Part shown: piece after piece, positions 41,821 through 50,759 of the stretch | Numbering within the stretch: the stretch's first letter is position 1 | How the letters are laid out: each line of letters opens with the position of its first letter | Translations under genes and position numbers: made by a program | The notes under the pieces: model-generated | Seen by the model: the letters and a program-made list of their open reading frames with translations, nothing else | Told to the model about the DNA's origin: nothing | Database searches by the model: none | Source of the DNA: PKWO01 sp036384915 | GTDB taxonomy: Bacteria > Pseudomonadota > Gammaproteobacteria > Burkholderiales > Burkholderiaceae_D | Length of the DNA: 64,000 bases | NCBI GenBank assembly: GCA_036384915.1 | Contig: DASVLJ010000008.1 | Span: 1 to 64,000, forward strand | Direction: 5' to 3'

Positions 41821-42717
41821 CTAGGAAAAAGCCCCAAGGCGGTCGTCGGTCGCCATGGCGTCGCTGCCGGAACTTGCCGTCGTATCGCCGAAATCGATGT
41901 CGCTGTCTGGCGCACTGGCCGCCGGTTCGGCAAAATCGATGCCGCTGTCGAATGCTGCCCCTGGTGCGATGCTGCCGCTGTCGTCAGTGGGGTTGGCTTG
42001 GTGCGATTGGCGCATCGCCTCCAAGGCCATGGCGGCAAGGCTTTGCGGTACGTCGGCGGCGAAATCGGACCAGGTATCGACATAGACAAACTGTGTATCC
42101 GGATTCTCATGCATCGCATGGCTGTGCGGCGGTGCCATCGTTGCTTTCGCAGTTCGCGCTGCCTGCTTGGCGACCCGTGCTTTCTGCACGATGGTTTGCA
42201 CGTCCCGCTTTGCCTGATCCGGCAGTCGGATGGCGTTCCCTGCCGCCGCGCGCAAGAGAGCAAGCGACGCAAGCACGTTACGCTGCCTCAGGGCCAGTTC
42301 TTCGCGCTCCGCCTGCAGCGCGTCGATGTTCTTGTTCCAGTCTTCCACGCGCTGGGCTATTTGCGGCACGAATCCCTTCCCTGCCGCAAACGCCATGCGC
42401 GTACGCAGCGCGGTCAGGGTCTGCTCGTAGCCTTTGCGTTTGAAGAAAAAGAGGAAATACCATTTCCGCTGCATCAGGTAATGCACTTCGGCATCGGCGA
42501 AGCGCGGCACGGCGACACGCAGATTGTCGAAGGTCGAGCGCCTCAGGTCGGGCAACAGTTGCGCCACCAGCATATCGATCCCGACCTTGCGCTCGGCCTT
42601 AAGACGGCGCAAGTCGGCGTCGCGCCCCGCAATGCGCTTCTCAAGCGATGCGGTCGTCAGCGACAGCGCGTTGGCGGCTTCGATCAAATCGTTGCGTTCG
42701 TCCGAGTTGGTTGTCAT
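41821..42717 (-). CDS. Coiled-coil protein with acidic DIDF-motif tail, unknown function
   Basis: The 298 residues have charged coiled-coil segments near 20-55 and 115-165 around a core (AVPRFADAEVHYLMQRKWYF...KRKGYEQTL). The tail from about 215 is acidic and disordered-looking, with DSGIDF (257-262) and DSDIDFG (271-277). The tail resembles that of the pspA-linked TPR protein in this window (DIDFG, DVDFG). No family is recognised. It lies 27 bp downstream of the glycosyltransferase-like gene and so is probably in the same transcript. Confidence 0.6.
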   Translation of the reverse strand: MTTNSDERNDLIEAANALSLTTASLEKRIAGRDADLRRLKAERKVGIDMLVAQLLPDLRRSTFDNLRVAVPRFADAEVHYLMQRKWYFLFFFKRKGYEQTLTALRTRMAFAAGKGFVPQIAQRVEDWNKNIDALQAEREELALRQRNVLASLALLRAAAGNAIRLPDQAKRDVQTIVQKARVAKQAARTAKATMAPPHSHAMHENPDTQFVYVDTWSDFAADVPQSLAAMALEAMRQSHQANPTDDSGSIAPGAAFDSGIDFAEPAASAPDSDIDFGDTTASSGSDAMATDDRLGAFS

Positions 42718-42744
42718 GCCGCGTTTCCCGATGATGGTTTATAT

Positions 42745-43695
42745 TCAATTAGCCTGTCGCGCCGCCGGTGCTGCGCCGTCTTCCTTGCGCGACTGAAAGT
42801 AATCGGCGAAGTAATCGCGCAGGGACGGCTTTTCCATGGCTGGATCCCACTCCAAGGGCATGCCCGTCTTCACCACCAGATCGGTATAAGGGTCGAAGCC
42901 GCGCTCGGTGATGTCGTGCATGCGCAGAAAGTAGCGCCGGTGCTCCAACTCACCATGCCACAGATGCTCGATCTCGCCCCGCACCACACCCAGGCTGCCG
43001 CGCACGTGGGCATGAAAACGGTCGGCCCAGGCGCGGAAATGGCCGATCTGCACCGGGTCGTGCTTCAAGGCATTGTGCACGCAAAAGCCATAGATGCCGT
43101 AGATGGCATGCGCCATGAAATGGTCGGCGCTGCCGCTCACCGCAGCTTCATACAGGCCGATCTCGTCGAACAAGGCACGCCGCATGGCCCAACCGTAGCC
43201 AGTGTGGCCGTGCGTGTCATAGCGCCCGGCATTGATCAAATCGGGCTGCCGGACCATCACGGACGCAAACGATTCGACGATATCGGGCTCGGCACCGCGC
43301 ACATCGCCTTGCTTGAGGCGCACACAGGTTTCAAACACTTGCGCAACCTGGTGAGTTTGCAATACCCGCACCAGGTCGCGTGCCCAGCGCTTACGCTTGA
43401 ACAGGATGTCGCAATCCAACCAGGCCACGTATTGGCATTGCGGCGGCAACCAGCCGGCGGCGAGATTGAGCAGGCGTTCCTTTTGCCATACCAGCGTCTC
43501 GCAACGCACCTGCAAGATATCGGCCGCGGGCGGCAGTTCGAATTCCTGTTCGCCGAAGGCGCATTCGACCGTGATGCAGGCGATGCCTGCCGCGCGGATT
43601 CCCGCGATGAAACGCTCATAGTTGCTGCGGCGCGTCTGGTAGCGGCAGGGGTTGAAATAGGTCGTGACGACAACGAGCTGGTTGATATTGGCCAT
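42745..43695 (-). CDS. Glycosyltransferase-like protein
   Basis: From ATG 43695 the protein has 316 residues. The start QLVVVTTYFNPCRYQTRRSNYERF, then CQYVAWLDCDILFKRKRWAR, looks like a nucleotide-sugar transferase fold with a DxD-like DCD. GYGWAMRRALFDEIGLYE and SADHFMAHAIYG also recall GT2/GT-A acceptor-loop features. Cytosolic; no membrane span. Its ATG overlaps the TAA of the preceding gene (TAATG), so translation is coupled. The acceptor is unknown. Confidence 0.65.
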   Translation of the reverse strand: MANINQLVVVTTYFNPCRYQTRRSNYERFIAGIRAAGIACITVECAFGEQEFELPPAADILQVRCETLVWQKERLLNLAAGWLPPQCQYVAWLDCDILFKRKRWARDLVRVLQTHQVAQVFETCVRLKQGDVRGAEPDIVESFASVMVRQPDLINAGRYDTHGHTGYGWAMRRALFDEIGLYEAAVSGSADHFMAHAIYGIYGFCVHNALKHDPVQIGHFRAWADRFHAHVRGSLGVVRGEIEHLWHGELEHRRYFLRMHDITERGFDPYTDLVVKTGMPLEWDPAMEKPSLRDYFADYFQSRKEDGAAPAARQAN

Positions 43696-44228
43696 TACTG
43701 CGGGTCGACGCCGTAGCGTGCGCGCTCTTCGTTGCTCACAGCATCCTTGTCGATGGGCAGTAGGCCGCTCAAGCTGGAATTCGCATCGCGCTTGCCGTAT
43801 TGCGTGCCATACCATTGCGGCCTGCCCTGCGTAATCAGGATGCGGTCCCAGGCCTGGGCCGAAATCAGCGCGCAGTCCCTGTTGGCGGGATCGAGCTGGA
43901 AGCCGATCCAGGCCAGCGAATAGGCGAGCTTCTTCTTGTCGAGCGTGTCGCCATGATGGAAGATCAGCGCGGCGCGGCAGTAGTCGGTGGGCGTGCGGAT
44001 TGCACCTTCGCGCAGCAGGGTGATGACGCGCTCCGCATGTTCGGCGTCGTGCTGCGCGATGATTTCCCAAGGTTGGCGCGGCTTGGCGCCGCGTTCGTCT
44101 TGGTCGATCTTGTAGAGCGCGGCGATGGTTTCGTTGTCGGCGACAGGTTCGGTGGCTTGGGCTGCGCTCGTACTGAGTGCGCTCCAAAGTAGCAGGCTCG
44201 CGGAAAATACTTTGCGGCAAATGGTCAT
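43695..44228 (-). CDS. Exported DUF6624-like protein
   Basis: The 177-residue protein from ATG 44228 (GGAAATGACTCG upstream) has a signal peptide (MTICRKVFSASLLLWSALSTSAAQA). The mature part has the DQ-x-x-R and HxxGD-type residues LYKIDQDERGA, WEIIAQHDAEHAERVITLL, AALIFHHGDTLDKKKLAYSLAW and QWYGTQYGKR, a pattern I associate with DUF6624. No enzymatic role is known to me. It starts the four-gene cluster. Confidence 0.65.
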   Translation of the reverse strand: MTICRKVFSASLLLWSALSTSAAQATEPVADNETIAALYKIDQDERGAKPRQPWEIIAQHDAEHAERVITLLREGAIRTPTDYCRAALIFHHGDTLDKKKLAYSLAWIGFQLDPANRDCALISAQAWDRILITQGRPQWYGTQYGKRDANSSLSGLLPIDKDAVSNEERARYGVDPQ

Positions 44229-44320
44229 CGAGTCATTTCCATTTCTACTAATTCGAATGCGCAATTCTCAAATTGTCTGCGCGGTGCGCGGACAATGCTT
44301 TGCGTCGCTTGAAATCGTTA

Positions 44321-45199
44321 TTAGCCGCGTAACCTGGCAATCACGCCGTCCAACGCATCGAGATCGGCAAAATCGATCACTAGCTGGCCGCGGTTCTTCG
44401 CACCCACCTTGATCGCCACTGTCGTAGCAAGGCTGTCCGACAATTCCTCTTCCAACCGCGCGATATCGCGCGATTTTTCCTTCGCGGCCGCACGCGGTTT
44501 GTTCGCCTGCTCGGTGCTGGCGCGCACCACGAGTTTTTCCGTTTCGCGCACCGAGAGGCGCTTGGCCACCACTTGATTGGCCAGCGTGATTTGCGTGGCC
44601 GCATCGACGGCGAGCAAGGCACGCGCGTGGCCCATGTCGATGTCGCCGGCCATCAGCATGGTTTGCACCGGCTTGGCGAGATTCAAGAGGCGCAGCAGGT
44701 TCGACACCGCCGTGCGCGAACGTCCGACGGCGCCGGCGGCCTGTTCGTGCGTAAAATCGAAATCGCTGATCAGGCGCTTGATGCCTTGCGCTTCTTCAAG
44801 CGGGTTCAAGTCTTCGCGCTGGATGTTTTCGATCAGCGCCATGGCGGCGGCGGCTTCGTCGCCGACCTCCTTGACCAGTACGGGCACTTCGGTCAAGCCC
44901 GCGAGCTGTGCCGCGCGGAAGCGCCGTTCGCCGGCGATGATTTCATAACGCGTGCCGCCGTTATGCGTGCCGATCGGGCGCACCAGGATCGCCTGCAGCA
45001 AGCCTTGGGCCTTGATCGAGGCGGCCAGCTCGGCGAGCGCGCCTTCATCCATGCGCGTGCGCGGCTGGTATTTCCCGGCTTGCATCTCGCTCACGTTGAG
45101 CGTGGAAGGCGCGCCCGGTATGGTCGGCGTGTCGGCGAAATCGGGCGAACCGCCCAGCAATGCATCGAGGCCGCGCCCCAAGCCTTTAGGTTTTTTCAT
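44321..45199 (-). CDS. parB: Chromosome-partitioning protein ParB
   Basis: The 292 residues start MKKPKGLGRGLDALLGG, then QYQPRT-like box GKYQPRTRMDE, the CTPase box GERRFRAAQLAGLTEVPVLV and ENIQREDLNPLEEAQG, and a HTH (TQEQAAGAVGRSRTAVSNLLRL-type, here FTHEQAAGAVGRSRTAVSN). It binds parS and spreads to form the partition complex. ATG 45199 is preferred to a TTG three codons up. Confidence 0.95.
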   Translation of the reverse strand: MKKPKGLGRGLDALLGGSPDFADTPTIPGAPSTLNVSEMQAGKYQPRTRMDEGALAELAASIKAQGLLQAILVRPIGTHNGGTRYEIIAGERRFRAAQLAGLTEVPVLVKEVGDEAAAAMALIENIQREDLNPLEEAQGIKRLISDFDFTHEQAAGAVGRSRTAVSNLLRLLNLAKPVQTMLMAGDIDMGHARALLAVDAATQITLANQVVAKRLSVRETEKLVVRASTEQANKPRAAAKEKSRDIARLEEELSDSLATTVAIKVGAKNRGQLVIDFADLDALDGVIARLRG

Positions 45200-45208
45200 G
45201 ATCGTCAA

Positions 45209-45979
45209 TTACAAAGTCTTGATGCGTTCGACCATTTCGGCACCGAACGCGATATAAGCCTGCGCTCCCTTGGCAGCGGGGTCGAAGGTGACGCCGGGAA
45301 CGCCGTAAGACGGCGCCTCGGCCAGACGCACGTTGCGCGGGATGATGGTCTTGAACACCTTGTCGCCGAAGTGCTGCTCGAGCTGGGCCGAGACTTGCTG
45401 CGACAGCGTCATGCGCGGGTCGAACATCACGCGCAACAGGCCGATGATTTTCAAATCGGGGTTCAACTTGGCATGCACCTTCTTGATGGTGTTGACCAGG
45501 TCGGACAAGCCTTCCAATGCATAGTATTCGCACTGCATGGGAATGATCACGCCGTGCGCGGCGCACAAGCCGTTCAAGGTCAGCATCGACAGCGCAGGCG
45601 GGCAATCGATCAGCACGAAATCGTACTCGGCATCGACCGCTGCCAGCGCGTCCTTCAAGCGTTTTTCGCGGTTGTCGAGCTCGACCATTTCGACTTCGGC
45701 GCCGGCCAGTTCGCGGTTGGCCGGCAGGACATCGAAGCCGCCCGAGTCCGAAGCCTTGCGCGCCGTCTTCACGTCGGACAGACCGAGCAGCACTTCATAG
45801 ATCGACGCTTGCAAGCTGGCCTTGTCGACGCCGGCGCCCATGGTGGCATTGCCCTGCGGGTCGAGATCGACCAGCAAGACGCGCTGCTTGTGCTGTGCCA
45901 AGCCCGCTGCGAGATTGACTGCCGTGGTGGTCTTGCCGACGCCGCCCTTCTGGTTGGCGACACAGAATATCTTGGCCAT
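45209..45979 (-). CDS. parA: Chromosome-partitioning ATPase ParA
   Basis: The 256 residues have the deviant Walker A KGGVGKTTTAVNLAAGLA, Walker A' LLVDLDPQGNATMG and the Walker B region DFVLIDCPPALSMLTLN. It drives ParB-parS movement on the nucleoid. It lies between rsmG and parB with gaps of 3 and 9 bp. Confidence 0.96.
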   Translation of the reverse strand: MAKIFCVANQKGGVGKTTTAVNLAAGLAQHKQRVLLVDLDPQGNATMGAGVDKASLQASIYEVLLGLSDVKTARKASDSGGFDVLPANRELAGAEVEMVELDNREKRLKDALAAVDAEYDFVLIDCPPALSMLTLNGLCAAHGVIIPMQCEYYALEGLSDLVNTIKKVHAKLNPDLKIIGLLRVMFDPRMTLSQQVSAQLEQHFGDKVFKTIIPRNVRLAEAPSYGVPGVTFDPAAKGAQAYIAFGAEMVERIKTL

Positions 45980-45982
45980 GTT

Positions 45983-46642
45983 TTAGTTATCCGCTGCCTT
46001 CGTGATGAATACCAAATGCCGCTCCGCTTGCATTCCCGGCACTGTCAATTTGCTGATTTGCTGCACCTTCCAACCCTGCGGCAAACGTGCCGCTTCGTCT
46101 ACCGGTTCGACGCCCTTCAGAGCGATGAACTTGCCGCCCGGTGCCAGCAGATGGCCGGACCAGGTGACGAAGTCATTCAGCTCGGCAAACGCGCGCGAGG
46201 TGATGACGTCGAACGGACCGGCCTTCAACTCTTCCACCCTGCCCGTGTACACCGTGGCATTGTGCAAGCCAAGCTCGGCCTTCACTTGCGTGAGGAAGGC
46301 CGTTTTCTTGTGCACGATGTCGATCATCGATACCCTGGGCACCCCGCAGATTGCCAGTACGATGCCGGGCAAGCCGCCGCCCGCGCCGACATCGAGCACA
46401 TTTTGCGCGCCGGCGAAGGCCGGCACCGCTGTCAGGGTATCGAGCAAATGCTGGACCACCATCTGTTCCGGATCGCGCACGGCGGTCAGGTTATAGGTGG
46501 CATTCCACTTGACGAGCAGTGCGAGGTAGTCGATCAGTTGCTCAAGGTGCGCGTCGTCAAGTTTCAACGGCAACCCGGCCACATTTGATTGCAATAATTG
46601 CAATAATTTGGGGCGATCAAAAAAGGCGGGCCTTGCCATCAA
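45983..46642 (-). CDS. rsmG: 16S rRNA (guanine-527-N7)-methyltransferase
   Basis: The 219 residues contain the SAM-binding motif NVLDVGAGGGLPGIVLAI and the family block YNLTAVRDPEQMVVQHLLDTL. It methylates G527 of 16S rRNA. Its start overlaps the mnmG stop by 4 bp. Confidence 0.95.
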   Translation of the reverse strand: MMARPAFFDRPKLLQLLQSNVAGLPLKLDDAHLEQLIDYLALLVKWNATYNLTAVRDPEQMVVQHLLDTLTAVPAFAGAQNVLDVGAGGGLPGIVLAICGVPRVSMIDIVHKKTAFLTQVKAELGLHNATVYTGRVEELKAGPFDVITSRAFAELNDFVTWSGHLLAPGGKFIALKGVEPVDEAARLPQGWKVQQISKLTVPGMQAERHLVFITKAADN

Positions 46643-48573
46643 GCCGCCGTCTTGTCAGCAGCCGTAGTGGCGAATCCCTTCAAGCCGGCTTTCTTCAGAT
46701 GCACCAGCAAGAGCGAAATCGCCGCCGGGGTCACGCCCGAGATGCGCGAAGCCTGGCCCAGGCTTTCAGGCTTGTGCAGGTTCAGCTTTTGCCGTACTTC
46801 GATCGACAGCGCCTTGACTTCCATATAGTCGAAATCGAGCGGCAGCTTCAGGTGCTCGTAATGCTCGTGGCGTTCGACTTCCTTGGCCTGGCGGTCGATG
46901 TAGCCGGCATATTTCAGCTGGATCTCGATCTGTTCCTTCACCGCGCCATCCAGGACGGTCTCCGGCAGAAAGCCGCCGCCATCCAGACGTGTCAGGCTCA
47001 TCAAGCCATCGTAGTCGACATTGGGCCGGCGCAACAGATCGGCCAGCGAATATTCATGATCGATGCCCTTGCCCAAGACACGCTCGGATTCACTCGCGGC
47101 CAGCATCTTGGGATTGACCCAGGTCGATTTCAAGCGCTCGAGTTCCCGCGCTACGGCTTCGCGCTTTTGCTCGAACACCTCCCATTGCGCATCGCCGACG
47201 CAACCGAGGCGGCGACCGATTTCGGTCAGGCGCATGTCGGCATTGTCTTCGCGCAAGCTCAAACGATATTCGGCGCGGCTGGTGAACATGCGGTAAGGCT
47301 CTTGCACACCTTGCGTAACCAGGTCGTCGACCAGTACGCCCAGATAGGCTTCATCGCGGCGCGGCGTCCAGGCTTCACGGCCCTGGGTTTGCAAGGCGGC
47401 ATTGATGCCGGCCAGCATGCCTTGGGCCGCCGCTTCTTCGTATCCGGTCGTGCCGTTGATCTGGCCGGCAAAGTACAGTCCGACGATGGCCTTGGTTTCC
47501 AGCGAGGCCTTCAGGCCACGCGGGTCGAAGTAGTCGTATTCGATGGCATAACCCGGACGCAGGATGTGGGCATTTTCCAGGCCGCGCATCGAGTGCACCA
47601 GTTCCAGTTGCACGTCGAACGGCAGGCTGGTTGAAATACCGTTGGGGTAGAACTCGTGCGTGGTCAAGCCTTCCGGCTCAAGGAAGATCTGATGCGCGCC
47701 CTTGTCGGCGAAGCGATGGATTTTGTCCTCGATCGAGGGGCAATAGCGCGGGCCGACGCCCTCGATCACGCCGGTGTACATTGGGCTACGGTCGAGGCCG
47801 CCGCGGATGATGTCGTGCGTGCGCTCATTGGTATGCGTGACCCAGCACGGCAACTGCTCCGGATGCATGGCGGCATTGCCCAATACGGAAAACACCGGAA
47901 TCGGATCGAGGTCGCCCGGCTGTTCCTGCAAGACGGAAAAGTCGATGCTGCGGCCGTCGATGCGCGGCGGCGTGCCGGTCTTCAAGCGCCCTTGCGGCAG
48001 CTTCAATTCCTTGAGCCGGCCCGAGAGCGATATCGCGGGCGGGTCGCCGGCACGGCCAGCCGAGTAGTTATTCAGACCGACATGGATCTTCCCATCGAGG
48101 AAAGTCCCTGCGGTCAACACCACAGCACGAGCGCGGAAACGGATACCAACCTGGGTCACGGCACCGACGACACGGTCGCCTTCGACCATCAGGTCGTCCA
48201 CCGCCTGCTGGAACAGCCACAAGTTGGGCTGATTTTCCAGGCGGTGACGAATCGCGGCCTTGTAGAGAATGCGATCGGCCTGGGCGCGCGTGGCGCGCAC
48301 CGCCGGTCCCTTGGAGGAATTCAAGATGCGGAACTGGATGCCGGACTCATCAGTGGCAATCGCCATCGCTCCGCCCATGGCGTCGACTTCCTTGACCAGA
48401 TGGCCCTTCCCTATCCCGCCAATGGACGGGTTGCACGACATCTGACCCAGGGTTTCGATATTATGCGTGAGCAAGAGCGTAGCCTGCCCCATGCGCGCGG
48501 AGGCAAGCGCGGCTTCCGTGCCGGCGTGACCGCCGCCGACGACGATGACATCGAATTCTTTGGGGAAATGCAT
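46639..48573 (-). CDS. mnmG: tRNA uridine-34 carboxymethylaminomethyl modification enzyme
   Basis: The 644 residues have the FAD motif VIVVGGGHAGTEAALASARMG (seen in parts), CNPSIGGIGKGHLVKEVDAMGG and RATRAQADR. C-terminal RISGVTPAAISLLLVHLKK is typical. It acts with MnmE on wobble uridine. It heads the mnmG-rsmG-parA-parB operon; a perfect parS lies about 115 bp upstream of its start. Confidence 0.97.
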   Translation of the reverse strand: MHFPKEFDVIVVGGGHAGTEAALASARMGQATLLLTHNIETLGQMSCNPSIGGIGKGHLVKEVDAMGGAMAIATDESGIQFRILNSSKGPAVRATRAQADRILYKAAIRHRLENQPNLWLFQQAVDDLMVEGDRVVGAVTQVGIRFRARAVVLTAGTFLDGKIHVGLNNYSAGRAGDPPAISLSGRLKELKLPQGRLKTGTPPRIDGRSIDFSVLQEQPGDLDPIPVFSVLGNAAMHPEQLPCWVTHTNERTHDIIRGGLDRSPMYTGVIEGVGPRYCPSIEDKIHRFADKGAHQIFLEPEGLTTHEFYPNGISTSLPFDVQLELVHSMRGLENAHILRPGYAIEYDYFDPRGLKASLETKAIVGLYFAGQINGTTGYEEAAAQGMLAGINAALQTQGREAWTPRRDEAYLGVLVDDLVTQGVQEPYRMFTSRAEYRLSLREDNADMRLTEIGRRLGCVGDAQWEVFEQKREAVARELERLKSTWVNPKMLAASESERVLGKGIDHEYSLADLLRRPNVDYDGLMSLTRLDGGGFLPETVLDGAVKEQIEIQLKYAGYIDRQAKEVERHEHYEHLKLPLDFDYMEVKALSIEVRQKLNLHKPESLGQASRISGVTPAAISLLLVHLKKAGLKGFATTAADKTAA

Positions 48574-48681
48574 TTGGTGCCTGGAGAAGGGAACTGCCGA
48601 GGCGTGATTATAGGACCTTTACCGGAGGTCCGCCAGCGATACACCAAATTCGCACCAAATCCGCGCCGAATTCACCGGCGA

Positions 48682-48703
48682 TTTTGTTTCACGTGAAACA
48701 AAA
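48682..48703. promoter_or_regulatory. parS: parS centromere site (perfect)
   Basis: TGTTTCACGTGAAACA at 48685-48700 is the exact bacterial parS consensus, extended by flanking T/A to a 22-bp perfect palindrome. It lies 3 kb from parB in the mnmG upstream region. Confidence 0.95.
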
Positions 48704-48713
48704 CAGAGGCCAC

Positions 48714-49328
48714 TCAATGTGCGTGATACCAGGCAATCACACCGGTCACGGCCAGAATCAACCCGACAAATACCACCCAGTAAGCAATCTGGATTTGCCG
48801 GCTGCGCTGTTCGCGGCGCGCGCGGCGGCGCGAAGAACTGCTCTTCGATTCCCCACCGCTATTGCCGGTGATCAGCTTGGCATTCTCGGGGGGCTGCCAT
48901 TTGGCAGGCTCTGGCGCTACATTGGGCGTCAATTGAATAAAGAAGTCGACTTCCGGACTTGGTTTGCTCGACATTGCCGGTTTGGCCACCGGACGCAGTG
49001 GCGCTTGCAAGTACAAAGCGGTGATTGTAATCGGATCGGACGGATCTTGCTGCACAAAGCGTTCCACCATATACAGATCGAGCTTGTCCGGCACGGCCAT
49101 CGGGTTCTTCGCTTCTTCAAGCAGGCCGCGTGCAGTCAAATCGGCGACAGCCAACGCGAAGCGGCGCTTGGCCATGCCACCAAGCCGGCGCTGCAATTCA
49201 GCAATCTGGCTCACACCATCTACCGATGCCAGGATAAGGCGCTGGCTTTGGGTCAAGGAGTGTGATTTCTTGCGGATTTCGCCCTCACCCTTGGAGGTAC
49301 GTTGGAGCTTGATATCGTTGGCGGCCAT
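48714..49328 (-). CDS. Tail-anchored protein with winged-helix-like N-terminus, unknown function
   Basis: The 204-residue protein has a helical N-terminal domain (LTQSQRLILASVDGVSQIAELQRRLGGM...FALAVADLTARGLLEE) that reads like a winged helix, a variable linker, an Arg/Ser-rich stretch (SSSSRRRARREQRSRQ) and one C-terminal membrane span (about 182-200) ending WYHAH. It is transcribed toward mnmG, and the parS at 48685 lies just past its stop. The second parS directly precedes its ATG, leaving no ribosome-binding site. Confidence 0.65.
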   Translation of the reverse strand: MAANDIKLQRTSKGEGEIRKKSHSLTQSQRLILASVDGVSQIAELQRRLGGMAKRRFALAVADLTARGLLEEAKNPMAVPDKLDLYMVERFVQQDPSDPITITALYLQAPLRPVAKPAMSSKPSPEVDFFIQLTPNVAPEPAKWQPPENAKLITGNSGGESKSSSSRRRARREQRSRQIQIAYWVVFVGLILAVTGVIAWYHAH

Positions 49329-49343
49329 GTTTCACGTGGAACA
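49328..49343. promoter_or_regulatory. parS: parS centromere site (one mismatch)
   Basis: TGTTTCACGTGGAACA differs from the consensus at one base. It abuts the start codon of the minus-strand gene 48714-49328, 640 bp from the perfect site. Confidence 0.88.
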
Positions 49344-49476
49344 ATCTGATGCTCATTACCGAATTTACAGCCTTCACTATACCCAAACCTGCCAACCCAC
49401 GCCATGCTCCACGGAAAGTATTTCCACCAAATACCCCTACCCTGAGCTGGGCTACAATAATCATGAAGGAGAACCC

Positions 49477-50643
49477 ATGAGCACGTTCAATGCATTCAGC
49501 TTCAATACCGTCCCGCGCCTCGTCTGCGAAATCGGCTCGGCAGCCAAATTAGGCCTGTTGGTACGCGATAACTTTCAAAGCGTGCGTCATGCCCTGCTCG
49601 TGACCGACCCCGGTTTTCTCAAGACAGGCCAGGTCGATCCGGTCATAGTCAGCCTGAAGGGTGCGGACATCCGGGTCAGCATTTTTTCCGACGTGGTGGC
49701 AGATCCGCCCGAAGCCGTGGTACTGAAAGCTGTGGCCGACGCGCGCGCCGCCAAGGTCGATACGGTAATCGGCCTCGGTGGCGGCAGCTCGATGGATGTA
49801 GCCAAGTTGATCGCCGTGCTGGCCGGTAGCGATCAGGATTTGAAGACCATGTACGGCATCGGCAACGTCAAAGGCGGCCGCCTGCCCCTGATCCAGATTC
49901 CGACCACGGCCGGCACGGGTTCCGAGGTCACGCCGATTTCTATCGTCACCACGGGCGAAACCACCAAGATGGGCGTGGTCTCGCCCCAACTCTATGCCGA
50001 CCTGGCCGTGCTTGACGCGGCGCTGACTGTCGGCTTGCCGTCCAAGATCACCGCCGCAACGGGCATCGACGCCATGGTGCATGCCATCGAAGCCTACACC
50101 ACCAAGCTGAAAAAGAACCCGCTGTCGGATATGCTGGCGCGCCAGGCGCTGGATCTGCTGGGCAGTAATATCGTGAGCGCCTGTGAAAACGGTAAAGACT
50201 TGGGAGCGCGTCAGGCCATGTTACTCGGGTCGATGCTGGCCGGACAATCCTTCGCCAATGCGCCGTGCGCTGCGGTGCATGCCCTCGCCTATCCGATCGG
50301 CGGGATTTTCCACGTGCCACATGGCTTGTCCAACTCACTGGTGCTGCCGCACGTGTTGCGCTTCAATGCGCCGGAGGCGATGCGCATGTATGCGGAATTG
50401 GCCGAGATTGTCTGCCCCGAAGTCGGCGGATCGGCCGAGGCAAAGTGCCAGGGCTTGATCGCTCACATGGAAGGTTTGGCGAAACGGCTGGCTATTGAAA
50501 CCAGCCTGCGCCAGGTCGGCATCGCTGAAACGGATCTAGACCGGCTCGCAGATGACGCGATGTTGCAGACGCGGCTGTTGAGCAATAACCCACGCAACGT
50601 CGCAAGAGACGATGCACGGGCAATTTACGCTGCGGCGTTGTAA
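49477..50643 (+). CDS. Iron-containing (group III) alcohol dehydrogenase
   Basis: The 388 residues show VIGLGGGSSMDVAKLIAVL for NAD binding, then PTTAGTGSEVTPISIVT, and the metal-binding histidines/aspartate (D in DAALTVGLPSK...IDAMVHAIEAY, H in CAAVHALAYPIGG and VPHGLSNSL). It interconverts alcohols and aldehydes in the cytosol; substrate unknown. The start at 49477 is set by AAGGAGA; the longer open frame upstream is not used. Confidence 0.9.
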   Translation: MSTFNAFSFNTVPRLVCEIGSAAKLGLLVRDNFQSVRHALLVTDPGFLKTGQVDPVIVSLKGADIRVSIFSDVVADPPEAVVLKAVADARAAKVDTVIGLGGGSSMDVAKLIAVLAGSDQDLKTMYGIGNVKGGRLPLIQIPTTAGTGSEVTPISIVTTGETTKMGVVSPQLYADLAVLDAALTVGLPSKITAATGIDAMVHAIEAYTTKLKKNPLSDMLARQALDLLGSNIVSACENGKDLGARQAMLLGSMLAGQSFANAPCAAVHALAYPIGGIFHVPHGLSNSLVLPHVLRFNAPEAMRMYAELAEIVCPEVGGSAEAKCQGLIAHMEGLAKRLAIETSLRQVGIAETDLDRLADDAMLQTRLLSNNPRNVARDDARAIYAAAL

Positions 50644-50738
50644 CGTAGGTTGGCGCTGAGCGCGAGCGAAGCCCAACATCTGCGGGTTAAATAAACACTT
50701 ACTTTAATAGAAACCGCAGATGTTGGGCTTCACCTACG
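50644..50738. repeat. Intergenic inverted-repeat element (GTAGGT...GAAGCCCAAC type)
   Basis: CGTAGGT (50644-50650) and GAAGCCCAACATCTGCGG (50668-50685) are matched by inverted copies at 50732-50738 and 50714-50731. The left arm carries a 17-nt insertion (TGGCGCTGAGCGCGAGC). GTAGGTTGGGCTTCGC-type elements are dispersed in many proteobacterial intergenic regions. It begins at the stop codon of the dehydrogenase and lies between convergent genes. Confidence 0.75.
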
Positions 50739-50759
50739 GCTCTGCATCCACCTGCCTAA

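Noticed and set aside
43696..44220. Longer form of the glycosyltransferase-like gene
   Set aside because: The extension is the preceding gene in another frame; ATG 43695 overlaps that gene's stop codon.
48964..49476. Longer form of the iron-type alcohol dehydrogenase
   Set aside because: The extension overlaps the opposite-strand gene and parS; the ATG at 49477 has AAGGAGA.
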